A DNA stretch of 43,641 nt from Candidatus Omnitrophota bacterium. Its GTDB lineage: Bacteria; Omnitrophota; Gorgyraeia; B26-G9. Shown here piece after piece: positions 19,001 to 27,081 of this stretch; position 1 is the first letter of the stretch, and every line of letters begins with the position of its first letter. Under the pieces are notes generated by a model. The model saw only the letters and a list, made by a program, of their open reading frames with translations. It was not told the origin of the DNA and did not search any database. The translations under genes and the position numbers were made by a program. The stretch is taken from positions 1 to 43,641 of the forward strand of contig JACQZH010000030.1 of the NCBI GenBank assembly GCA_016213925.1, given 5' to 3'.

Positions 19001-21643
19001 TACCGCGGAGAAGGTTTAATAAACTTTATAGCAGCTGAAGAATTTATCAGAAATATAGCGGTAAAGAACGGTTCAGCGCATGGCAACCAGTTTGACGAGA
19101 ACAATAATCCGATACCGACGAAGCTTAAACCAAGGCTGACGAAATCGATACATGATACGGTAAATGAATTCATGAAGCCGTATGGGATTAAGGTTAGGGT
19201 AGTCCAGCATGGAATAACCGGGACTCCTCTTGAGAATATGCAGGATTTAAGGCGTGTAGGCATCCGTTCCGGGCATGTGGGAACGCAGTGGCAAAACCTT
19301 GTCTGGGATGAGCTGATACCGGCAGCAAAGGAAAATACGGAAGTAATGAAAGTGGTGGAAGAAATCCTGACCTGGACGGCGAATCTTTTCGGTAAAAAGT
19401 ATTTAAGCGAAGCCGACCAGACGCCGGAAAGAATCAAGGAATTAGTAAAAAGATATATTGCGCAGTACGGCCAAGCGAAGATGGAAGCGAGCGATAAGGC
19501 GTTTGACAAACTAATTTCCAAAGAGATAAAGAACGCCAACGGCCCGTTTACTGATCAATTAAAGGCATTGCCGCAGTGGTTAAAGGACAGGATTAATAAT
19601 GCGACTCAGAAGTCTGCGGAAGAATATTTTGACGCTTTCAAAAGTACGGGAGCCGCGCAATTGGTAGTGGAATATTTAACCACAGAAGATTATATAAGAG
19701 ATACTTTTGGCTCCTTGGTATTTACTGCCGAGCAATACGCTCAAAAACGCGGAATCAGCAATGAAGAAGCCCAAAGAAGACTGGAAACAGCGTGGCGGAA
19801 CTTTGATAATATTGATCGTGTGAAATTAAGTAACGGAAATAAAGGTTACTGGTATAATTCAATCGGTGTTGCTATTCAGCTTGGCTCAAACACAATGCCG
19901 AAAGATATTCCAGCCGGAGCAGCGATGAGGGTTATTGTCGGGCATTCCGCGGTAATGGAAAGAGGGATGACTGTTGCACAAAAGAAAGCGCAGTTAGACG
20001 CATTCCGTGACACCGGATATAAGATTATCTTTCCGTTCGGCGATTTCCCGGAAACCCTTAAAGGGGTTGATTACTTAAAAGGCGGGCAGCGTAAATTCGC
20101 CGTAACATTTGAAACAATAAAAGAACAAGCAAGATTATTTGGCGGAGAATACGCGGAATTATTCGCGGATGCCTCTGATGTAGAAGGTATGCGGTTTGTT
20201 AGTGAGTTGAGAACTGAATATGCCGATTACTATAGTACTCTGCAATCTGTTGTAACTGCTGGCATGAAAAAGATGCTGGCGGATGGAGCAAAAGATGAGA
20301 AAGCAGTAGCGCTTGTTTTAGATGCTAGGGGACGCGCTCAAATTAATGTTGCTAATTTGATACTTAGGCAATATCCGGAGCATGGACAGCGTATCTTGAA
20401 GGAATTAAACGTAGAAAATTATTTTCTAACAGTAGAAGATTTTAAACTATATGTCGAAGGCAAGGCGCAGATTCCAGAGCTGGATAAATTTATAAGCAAT
20501 GTGAATGAATTTATCTTAGATGATCTTGCGATGGTCAAAGAACTGATCATTAAAGAGATTTCTACGGTACATGATATCAACAGCCAGATAAGAGCTTTAT
20601 TCAAAGATGTTCCAGTAGAGCAGGTTTTACATCAGATAAAAGAATCTTATGAGCCGGTAGAAGGTATCAAAACTGTAGCGATTTCTAACCAATTACAGGT
20701 ATTGCGTAAAGAAAAGATGATCCAGGAATTGGTGCAAACAAGTATTCCTAGGCAAACAACCCAGGCGCAGGCAATAGAGATTGCTAAGGCTTTAGGGTAC
20801 ACGCAATTATCAGATGTGCAAGGCGAGCATTTAAAACAAAAGCTTGATACTTTGCGTGCTGTTTATAAAGAAAAATTGGAAGCTAAGATTATCTATGGCG
20901 GAGGCGCTAATGCTGCTAATTTTAAAGAAGTAAGCGGAATATGGGGCAATGCCGGAGCTTTTATCGGACGGGCGATTCTTGACGTTAAGGACTCTGTTAA
21001 AATAGCGGTTTCCGCGGCTAGAGCACCGGGACGTCCTGATGTAATAATGAATTTTAAAGCAGAAAGAGACGGGTCTTTAAAAGAATGGATGGATGCTTTA
21101 AAGGCAGCTAATATTGATTTGGCAAAAGATGTGAAGGTCACTTTAGGGGTATTACTGCATGACGCGGTTCTGACAATGCGCCAGTTGCAGGGTATAGACG
21201 TAAGTGATTTACTGGAAGACCAGAGCCAAGCGAAGTTTGGTTTTACTATTGATGCCAGAACAGCTGAAGTTGGAACTGAGCCGGCAGATATAAAATTAAA
21301 AGGTCCGACTTCTGGCAACATTCGTGCAGAATTTTTATCTAAACTGGGTGTTAAAACTGTGGTTATTGACGGTATGCAGTCAAAAGATACTGTTATGATG
21401 CAAGTGAGAAATTTAGTTAAAGCTGGTATTGACGTTGTTATTGTGCATAAAGACGCGGAAGACGGATTCACAGTTGACCGCGATAAGATAGTGGGTACCG
21501 GCAAGATTGATATCGTAACTTCTTTTGACTCAAGCAAAACTACTCCTATTGGTGAACTTAGGACAACAGCGGCAGTAGCTAAGATGCTTAGTTTAGTTAA
21601 TCTTAATCAAGAGCCGGTAGTTTTAGTCGGACGGGCAATTTAA
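16046..21643 (+). CDS. Multidomain fusion: signal-peptide-like N-terminus, class II fructose-1,6-bisphosphatase (GlpX-like), TPR-like linker, class II fructose-bisphosphate aldolase, triosephosphate isomerase-like domain(s)
   Basis: FBPase: KADGAGARW, VVIGEGERDKAAMLYIGEEVGG, LNAPDIYMTKWAVGPAAKG, LADGDLMPV, GAGGAPEAVLAA. FBA: KGDHLTTKVDEA, VEGEVGEIDG, NGSAHGNQF, VVQHGITGTP, GHVGTQWQ. TPI: VIVGHSAVMERG, SYEPVEGIKTV, IIYGGGANAANFKEV, GAFIGRAILD. Confidence 0.9.
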   Translation: MSNFILRRLNKVVSLIIAQVFLITSLSWAAPGGTFSLIGEDNTLSPTIQVGQSPFLVGFQNAAQADASFSQNVLRDGFVAVDPILVEGLESVEVAETLSEANSLEGPIESKVDLMHAQNMAAIEVLKWINTVGSRFAKEKADGAGARWTRHYYNQGIPWMRGTVVIGEGERDKAAMLYIGEEVGGAYNTTQEDSDSIEVDIAGDVVELTNGIVKTGILGTVSVASYSEKGGTLNAPDIYMTKWAVGPAAKGCGISTELSLEENLSRIADKLGKEVSGLRGTMLFRERHVAWLVKFFDAGIQMNAQEDKELSALINAYKEFQSHKKQYLGNAKGTSSEADALLKLKEVKAELIKAYKALDKKVKAAGKYRIGNFYLLADGDLMPVWAMESVEKGEIDFLTGAGGAPEAVLAASAVETMGGEMVARLCAYEILKETASSDNPLDWPDVDEDWNKFNDKELARLAGFGYDSPETLGAARTSKELISGKDVVFIATAIKDSPWLKNLKGVSFDAQTGLITVYTLRATKSGDKKIWKFSYKTPATELKAKLAVEDNEVNKAELRYQLSSVYGRVGRLDLAMGEIRQAVSTAGVSADNLNKYQAALYFYQAKMALLQEKDQEVRALGLLEAAYKVYHKDEVRARELSAELAEFMADNLAKTKDYVKAVEYYRHALRLFPENEPLLDKIRKTEDSLRKQQQSKGKVLAVDTLEFSGLRGRDLFDALEATEAGRKMIVPAFNIRVADLSYAGIIRAAKAKGSIIEFQKAKSELGYTHRDKKAILHNIYEFAQEVREACAKEGFNDFIIKGDHLTTKVDEAFLTDKAAQEAVKGLFDRILATKDKAARKYIFLNALEDKKFMANANTANAMKVIKEVFDMILAEVDAGYSVFAIDASWMPMPLNVRITAFFHGMIPADRAIVEGEVGEIDGNNNSTPADAVEFLTGVRYAEEIEVSNPKTGEKRIVASTSEIKKGEEIDDAKLVKDAAGNYVELYRGEGLINFIAAEEFIRNIAVKNGSAHGNQFDENNNPIPTKLKPRLTKSIHDTVNEFMKPYGIKVRVVQHGITGTPLENMQDLRRVGIRSGHVGTQWQNLVWDELIPAAKENTEVMKVVEEILTWTANLFGKKYLSEADQTPERIKELVKRYIAQYGQAKMEASDKAFDKLISKEIKNANGPFTDQLKALPQWLKDRINNATQKSAEEYFDAFKSTGAAQLVVEYLTTEDYIRDTFGSLVFTAEQYAQKRGISNEEAQRRLETAWRNFDNIDRVKLSNGNKGYWYNSIGVAIQLGSNTMPKDIPAGAAMRVIVGHSAVMERGMTVAQKKAQLDAFRDTGYKIIFPFGDFPETLKGVDYLKGGQRKFAVTFETIKEQARLFGGEYAELFADASDVEGMRFVSELRTEYADYYSTLQSVVTAGMKKMLADGAKDEKAVALVLDARGRAQINVANLILRQYPEHGQRILKELNVENYFLTVEDFKLYVEGKAQIPELDKFISNVNEFILDDLAMVKELIIKEISTVHDINSQIRALFKDVPVEQVLHQIKESYEPVEGIKTVAISNQLQVLRKEKMIQELVQTSIPRQTTQAQAIEIAKALGYTQLSDVQGEHLKQKLDTLRAVYKEKLEAKIIYGGGANAANFKEVSGIWGNAGAFIGRAILDVKDSVKIAVSAARAPGRPDVIMNFKAERDGSLKEWMDALKAANIDLAKDVKVTLGVLLHDAVLTMRQLQGIDVSDLLEDQSQAKFGFTIDARTAEVGTEPADIKLKGPTSGNIRAEFLSKLGVKTVVIDGMQSKDTVMMQVRNLVKAGIDVVIVHKDAEDGFTVDRDKIVGTGKIDIVTSFDSSKTTPIGELRTTAAVAKMLSLVNLNQEPVVLVGRAI

Positions 21644-21661
21644 GTAACATACTAAAAATAA

Positions 21662-21720
21662 AAAGCTGCAAGTTTCAGGTTTCAAATTTTAATTGTTGCC
21701 TGTGACTTGCAGTTTTTTTT
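21662..21720. terminator. Long-stem terminator with heptamer-periodic arms
   Basis: CTGCAAGTTTCAGG...CCTGTGACTTGCAG followed by T8; one mismatch and one G-T in the stem. Confidence 0.8.
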
Positions 21721-22348
21721 ATCGCTTTCTTTTAAAGCTAAATATTCCGGATAAACCGATAAGCCACATAATAAATGCGGATGGTTCGGGGATGGTATTG
21801 GCGTATCCCGGAGTCCCGTAGTCTCCTTGCCCGAAAATATATTCCGGACTTTGAGGTGTGGCAATCCAATTTGCCGGATTATTTAACTCGCCGTTTCCGG
21901 TATAAGCGATTGATTGCCCTGAAAACAAGGGCCAAGAAGCAGTATAATCTATACGGCTTATTTCTTCTGCGCCGGTATTTTCCAGAATTAGCTCATCTGC
22001 CGTATTGCTAAGCTGAAAACTGCTGTAAATATAATCAGGATTGTACCCGCCGTTTAAACCGGTATCCGCATTTCTTCCTAAAACCAGAAATCCAAACGCG
22101 GGAATTACCAAAGGGCCGTTGTTGTTTATCTGGTGATAATTAGTATCAATATCCCGTATTATCCATTGATTAATATCAACAGCAAGATTTTCAGGATTGT
22201 ATAACTCGATCCATTCTCCGTAAGTATCTGAAGAAGCGTTGGGGTCAATCATTGCTTCATTTATTATAACTGCCGCCTGTGAATACGCGCTTAAAAGCAA
22301 GCAAAAAGCTAAAACAAGTACAGTTTTAAGTATTTTCATAATCCACAC
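21719..22348 (-). CDS. Secreted lamin-tail-domain-like protein with a PEP-CTERM sorting signal
   Basis: Signal peptide; VIINEAMIDPNASSDTYGEWIELYNP; C-terminal PEPSAFIMWLIGLSGIFSFKRKR. Confidence 0.87.
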   Translation of the reverse strand: MWIMKILKTVLVLAFCLLLSAYSQAAVIINEAMIDPNASSDTYGEWIELYNPENLAVDINQWIIRDIDTNYHQINNNGPLVIPAFGFLVLGRNADTGLNGGYNPDYIYSSFQLSNTADELILENTGAEEISRIDYTASWPLFSGQSIAYTGNGELNNPANWIATPQSPEYIFGQGDYGTPGYANTIPEPSAFIMWLIGLSGIFSFKRKR

Positions 22349-22467
22349 CTCCCGATTTTTTTAGCGGTTAATATTTAAAAATTATTTTACTAAAATAAAA
22401 TATTTTTTTCAATCTAAAAAAATAATACTGATGCCTTAATTTTTAAAAAAGCATGCGATTTTGTGCC

Positions 22468-22496
22468 TTGACAAATTCCGGATTAGCGGGTAAACT
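22468..22496 (+). promoter_or_regulatory. Sigma70-like promoter
   Basis: TTGACA, 17 bp, TAAACT. Confidence 0.7.
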
Positions 22497-22569
22497 TTTA
22501 TAGTACTTTGTTTTGTTGCTTAAAAGGCCATGTGATAATGGTTTTAAGACAATATATGGGGTGGGAGAG

Positions 22570-22632
22570 ATGCAAAATGCGCATAAACAATGTGTTACGC
22601 TAAACTTTAATCTGTTAGAAAAGGTTTTCTAA
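22570..22632 (+). CDS. Candidate 20-aa leader peptide (MQNAHKQCVTLNFNLLEKVF)
   Basis: ATG after a GGGTGGGAGAG purine-rich stretch; stop lies inside the terminator stem. Confidence 0.3.
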   Translation: MQNAHKQCVTLNFNLLEKVF

Positions 22633-22648
22633 CAGATTTTTTATTTTT
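22609..22648 (+). terminator. Intrinsic terminator/attenuator upstream of the 22681 ORF
   Basis: AATCTGTTAGAAAA-GG-TTTTCTAACAGATT then TTTTATTTTT. Confidence 0.85.
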
Positions 22649-22680
22649 GACAATACGACAAAGGGAAAGAGGAGGAGAAA

Positions 22681-23571
22681 ATGGGAAAAATAGTAATTTG
22701 TGTGTTAGTAGTTTTTATGTTGGCAGTAACCGTAACATCCTATGCACAGCAAGGGGATTTGATTGTAAATGGAAAACTTGGTGTGGGTACGGAAAATCCC
22801 GCTAATTTACTTACAATAAGTAATGCGCAGCCCAGATTTGAAATAATTGAAAATGATGCCTCCGCGGATAACGGGAGATGGTTAATACAGGGCCATGCCG
22901 AAAATCTTTATCTTTCAACTACAAATGATGCGGGAAATTTAGATAAGACTTGGATGCGGGTTGAAAGGACTGGTTTAGACATTGATAGAGTAGTTATTCC
23001 TGAAGGTAACGTTGGTATCGGGACGTCGACTCCGTCCAGTCTGCTTACAATAAGTAATGCGCAACCCAGATTTGAAATAATTGAAAATGATGTAGCTCCG
23101 GATAATGGAAAATGGTTAATTATGGGCCATGCCGAAAATCTTTATTTTTCAACTACAAATGACGCGGGAAATTTAGATATTACTTGGATGCGTGTTGAGA
23201 GAACCGGTATAAATGTTGACAGGGTAATAATACCTGCAGGCAACGTCGGTATTGGCACGGCAAATCCTATAGGGAAATTAGATGTTAACGGCTCTATTTA
23301 TCAAAGAGGAAGCCAATTGCATGCTGACTATGTTTTTGAACCAAAATATAAATTAGAAAGCATTGAAGATCATTCGGATTTTATGTGGAAAAACAAACAT
23401 CTTAAATCTGTTCCGAAAGCTAGTGTGGACGAAAACGGCCTGGAGGTTGTCGAATTCGGAAATAGAAACAAAGGCGTTGTTGAAGAATTAGAAAAAGCGC
23501 ATATTTATATTGAGCAACTCAATGAACGCATAAAAGCATTGGAAGATAAGATAGTGTTATTAGAAAAATAA
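22681..23571 (+). CDS. Secreted fiber-like protein with two internal repeats and an S74/intramolecular-chaperone-like C-terminus
   Basis: Signal peptide; two copies of GNVGIGT/LLTISNAQPRFEIIENDxxxDNGxWLIxGHAENLYxSTTNDAGNLDxTWMRVERTG; C-terminal VFEPKYKLESIEDHSDFMWKNKHL...VVEELEKAHIYIEQLNERIKALE. Confidence 0.7.
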   Translation: MGKIVICVLVVFMLAVTVTSYAQQGDLIVNGKLGVGTENPANLLTISNAQPRFEIIENDASADNGRWLIQGHAENLYLSTTNDAGNLDKTWMRVERTGLDIDRVVIPEGNVGIGTSTPSSLLTISNAQPRFEIIENDVAPDNGKWLIMGHAENLYFSTTNDAGNLDITWMRVERTGINVDRVIIPAGNVGIGTANPIGKLDVNGSIYQRGSQLHADYVFEPKYKLESIEDHSDFMWKNKHLKSVPKASVDENGLEVVEFGNRNKGVVEELEKAHIYIEQLNERIKALEDKIVLLEK

Positions 23572-23589
23572 TCGTGAAAGAGGTTTTGT

Positions 23590-24972
23590 ATGAAAAACAG
23601 GTGGCAGGTTTGGTTATTGGCAGTGATATTTTTAGAGCTGATGAGTTGTAAGGAAGTTTGTTTTGGATTTAAATCTGGAGAGTTGATATCGGAAGAAGCC
23701 TATAAATATGGACGTTTTGAAGTGCGGATGAAATCAGCAAGAGGGAGTGGGTTAGTCTCGTCCTTTTTTACTTTCAATGATCACGCAGCTGATAATATTC
23801 AGTGGTGGAATGAGATTGACATAGAATTACTGGGTAAATATGAAGATATAGCGCATTTCAATATTATAAAGTATTATGCGGAGCAATTTCCCTATGTTCA
23901 GTCTGTAAGTTTTGACCCGCATGCTGACTTCCATGTTTATTCTTTTGAATGGACTCCTGATGGAGTAAGATGGTTTATCGACGGGGTATTAGTTTTTACA
24001 GATTATTATTACTACGCGAAACAATTAACCGAATATCAAAAAATTATGATGAACCTTTGGATGTCAACTGATGTTTGGCAAGAAATTGATCCTGGTAATT
24101 TGATTGTGGATAACCCTAATATTTTGCCTGTTTATGCTTATTACGACTGGGTTAAATATTATAGTTACAACGGACAAACGGGAACTTTTTCATTGGAATG
24201 GGTAGAAGATTTCAATACGGCTGCTGAAGTTTTAACTCGCTGGAATCCATCAGAAAAAGCAGGATTCTGGGGGAGTAACAGTGATTTTGAACCGGAGAAT
24301 GTTTTTTTTCATAAAGATGGATATCTGGTGTTGATATGCGATGATTTGCCTGACGATATTATTCCGGGAATACCTGGGCCAGATGAAATTATTTTAGCGA
24401 ATCCTCAGGAATTAGAATTTACAGCTGGTGCTGGAAACCGTAAAAGTTTTATTATCGAGAATGCGGTAGAGCAGAGCAATGTATACTGGAGTGCGTCAAC
24501 TAACAAAATGTTTTGGATAACAGGTATTTACCCTATCCAAGGCGGTCCGATTTCGTTGCATCAAACTTATCCGGTCACAATGTGGATAAACAGGCAAGGA
24601 TTAAGCGATGGGTTGCATGAAGGAATAATCACATTTACTGGCGGCGGTAAAAAAACAAATGTTTTGGTTAAAGTATGGATTCAGGGTGGGGGAAGTTTAA
24701 AATCAATTAGAAGTTTTCCCTCAATTAGTTATTATGATGATCTGGGCAGCGCATATTTTAATAGTCTTGATAATGCGATTATTCAAACTAAAAGTGAATA
24801 TTTTGGTAAAGATTTTATAGCAGATCAGAATAAAGTTGTTAGATTGTCGGGTGGATACGATGCTTTTTATGATGTGAACGCTAATGGGAATAGCATATTA
24901 AAATCGATGAAAGTGCTAAATGGTAAAATCATTATTGAGTCAGGAAAATATATAGTAGGGTTACCTAAGTAG
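23590..24972 (+). CDS. Glycoside hydrolase family 16-like secreted protein
   Basis: YGRFEVRMKSARGSGLVSSFF, WNEIDIELLG (ExDxE catalytic motif), FHVYSFEWTPDGVRWFIDG. Confidence 0.86.
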   Translation: MKNRWQVWLLAVIFLELMSCKEVCFGFKSGELISEEAYKYGRFEVRMKSARGSGLVSSFFTFNDHAADNIQWWNEIDIELLGKYEDIAHFNIIKYYAEQFPYVQSVSFDPHADFHVYSFEWTPDGVRWFIDGVLVFTDYYYYAKQLTEYQKIMMNLWMSTDVWQEIDPGNLIVDNPNILPVYAYYDWVKYYSYNGQTGTFSLEWVEDFNTAAEVLTRWNPSEKAGFWGSNSDFEPENVFFHKDGYLVLICDDLPDDIIPGIPGPDEIILANPQELEFTAGAGNRKSFIIENAVEQSNVYWSASTNKMFWITGIYPIQGGPISLHQTYPVTMWINRQGLSDGLHEGIITFTGGGKKTNVLVKVWIQGGGSLKSIRSFPSISYYDDLGSAYFNSLDNAIIQTKSEYFGKDFIADQNKVVRLSGGYDAFYDVNANGNSILKSMKVLNGKIIIESGKYIVGLPK

Positions 24973-24987
24973 AAACTTATTAAACCT

Positions 24988-26346
24988 ATGCAAAGCTCAT
25001 TTAGAGATCCAAGCGGTTTTCTTTTTTTTAAAGATGGCTTATTATACCGTCAGATAAATAAAATATATAAAGAGCATTATGACCATTTGATGAGTTCGGG
25101 CATTTATAACAGACTTATAAAAGAGAAATTACTCATACCTCATCTTGAGATAGATGGGAGAGCATCCGGGCAATCTGAAGTGTATAAAATTATTCAGCCG
25201 GAATTGATTCCTTTTGTTTCCTATCCTTATGAATGGTGTTTTAGCCAATTAAAAGATGCGGCCTTAACTACATTAAAGATACAAAAAATAGTTCTTGAAT
25301 CAGGGATGTCTTTGAAGGACGCAAGCGCGTATAATATACAATTTAAAGAGGGCAAACCCTTATTAATAGATACTTTGTCTTTTGAGAAATATAGAGAAGG
25401 ACAGCCTTGGATTGCTTATAGACAGTTCTGCCAGCATTTTCTTGCGCCGCTGGCTTTAATGAGCCTAACCGATGTTCGAATGAGCCAATTATTCAGGGTG
25501 CATATAGATGGCATCCCCTTGGATTTAGCAAGTCTATTACTGCCTAAAAAAAGCTGGTTAAGGTTTTCTTTATTTTGTCACATTCACCTTCACTCAAGAG
25601 GCCAGAAACATTTCGCGGACAAGCAAGTCAATATACAAAGGCATAAAGTGAGTAAGTTGTCTTTGTTGGGGATAGTTGAAAATCTTGAAAAAACAATACA
25701 AAAACTTGAATGGAACCCTAAAGGGACGGAATGGGCTAATTATTATGAAAATACAAACTATTTGCCTGAGGCGATGGAGCAGAAGAAATCGATAATGAAT
25801 GATTATCTTCAAAGGATAAAACCAGGTGCGGTATGGGATATTGGCGCGAACACTGGGTTATTTAGCAGGCTGGCAAGTGATAAAAAGTTATTCACAATAT
25901 CTTTTGATGCCGATCCTAGCGCTGTTGAAAAGAATTATCTTGAGTGTGTGGATAAGAAAGAAACTCACATCCTGCCTTTAATCCTGGATTTGACTAATCC
26001 GAGCCCTGCCATCGGCTGGGCAAATCAAGAAAGAAAGTCTTTTTCAGAAAGAGGCCCGGCAGATATGCTTTTTGCCTTGGCGTTAATCCATCATCTGGCT
26101 ATTTCTAATAATCTGCCTTTTGATAATATCGCGCTTTATTTTAGCAAGCTGTGCAGATACCTAGTTATTGAATTTGTATCTAAGAATGACTCAAAAGTCT
26201 TAAAATTATTATCAACTAGGGAAGATGTTTTTAAAGATTATACGCAAGAGTCTTTTGAAAAATCATTCAAGATGTTTTTTAGTATAGAAGCTAGTAATAG
26301 GCTCAAGGATTCAGAGAGAGTTTTATACTTAATGAAGGGTTTGTAA
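24988..26346 (+). CDS. SAM-dependent methyltransferase (NoeA-like)
   Basis: VWDIGANTGLFSRLAS; DASAYNIQF; DPSGFLF N-terminus. Confidence 0.75.
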   Translation: MQSSFRDPSGFLFFKDGLLYRQINKIYKEHYDHLMSSGIYNRLIKEKLLIPHLEIDGRASGQSEVYKIIQPELIPFVSYPYEWCFSQLKDAALTTLKIQKIVLESGMSLKDASAYNIQFKEGKPLLIDTLSFEKYREGQPWIAYRQFCQHFLAPLALMSLTDVRMSQLFRVHIDGIPLDLASLLLPKKSWLRFSLFCHIHLHSRGQKHFADKQVNIQRHKVSKLSLLGIVENLEKTIQKLEWNPKGTEWANYYENTNYLPEAMEQKKSIMNDYLQRIKPGAVWDIGANTGLFSRLASDKKLFTISFDADPSAVEKNYLECVDKKETHILPLILDLTNPSPAIGWANQERKSFSERGPADMLFALALIHHLAISNNLPFDNIALYFSKLCRYLVIEFVSKNDSKVLKLLSTREDVFKDYTQESFEKSFKMFFSIEASNRLKDSERVLYLMKGL

Positions 26347-26621
26347 TGAATATTGACTGTCCAAAATTACCTATTCTGATGTTATTGAGCGCTACTTTGG
26401 TTAGTTTATTTTTTTATCCGCTTTTTTCTGAATTGCATGATAATATCCTTATTTTACAGTGGCGTTGGATTAATACAGTGGAATTATTTTGTGTCTTCCT
26501 GTTATTTCCGTTCTTTCCGTTCTTTGCCGGTGTTACCCTTCATCTGATGCATAAATGTAAAAATGTTCATATAAAATTTTTGTTAGGTGGTAAAAAATTT
26601 TTAATGGAAAAAGAACCTTGA
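26346..26621 (+). CDS. Small hydrophobic membrane protein
   Basis: ORF overlapping the methyltransferase stop; two hydrophobic segments. Confidence 0.45.
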   Translation: MNIDCPKLPILMLLSATLVSLFFYPLFSELHDNILILQWRWINTVELFCVFLLFPFFPFFAGVTLHLMHKCKNVHIKFLLGGKKFLMEKEP

Positions 26622-26682
26622 ATTAGCATTCGTGATGAGATATACTTTTATTATTAGTAAAGGTATGTGGAGGAGAAAAAAG

Positions 26683-27081
26683 ATGGCAAGAAAAAATAAA
26701 GAAAACCCGGGATATGATTCAGAGAGGGAGACAAGAGTTCTGCTGGAAAACATGAACAAAAACATCGGTCTTATCTCCGAGCAGCACAGTGAAGTTATTA
26801 GAAAATTAGATGAGCATGATGAAAAATTCGAAAGATTAGGATCAGAGCTTGAGACTGTAAAAATGGCGGTAATGGAAAATAGCAGGCAGATAAAACAGTT
26901 AGATACTAAGGTTAATAATCTCGATACGAAAGTGAATAGCCTTGATACAAAGGTTGATAATCTCGATACGAAAGTTGATAATCTTAATACAAGATTGGTC
27001 CGGGTCGAGAAGAAACTTGATACTAATATAGATAATCACGAAAAAAGAATAATAAAAATAGAAGAAAAAGTGGGGATTTAA
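26683..27081 (+). CDS. Coiled-coil protein with heptad LDTKVNN repeats
   Basis: GGAGGAGAAAAAAG before ATG at 26683; LDTKVNNLDTKVNSLDTKVDNLDTKVDNLNTRL. Confidence 0.65.
   Translation: MARKNKENPGYDSERETRVLLENMNKNIGLISEQHSEVIRKLDEHDEKFERLGSELETVKMAVMENSRQIKQLDTKVNNLDTKVNSLDTKVDNLDTKVDNLNTRLVRVEKKLDTNIDNHEKRIIKIEEKVGI

Noticed and set aside
20893-21537. 214-aa minus-strand ORF inside the megaenzyme (also 18454-18924 and 19000-19539)
   Set aside because: Antisense shadow ORFs of a strongly supported coding frame; low-complexity Ser/Thr/Ile composition and no recognisable motifs.
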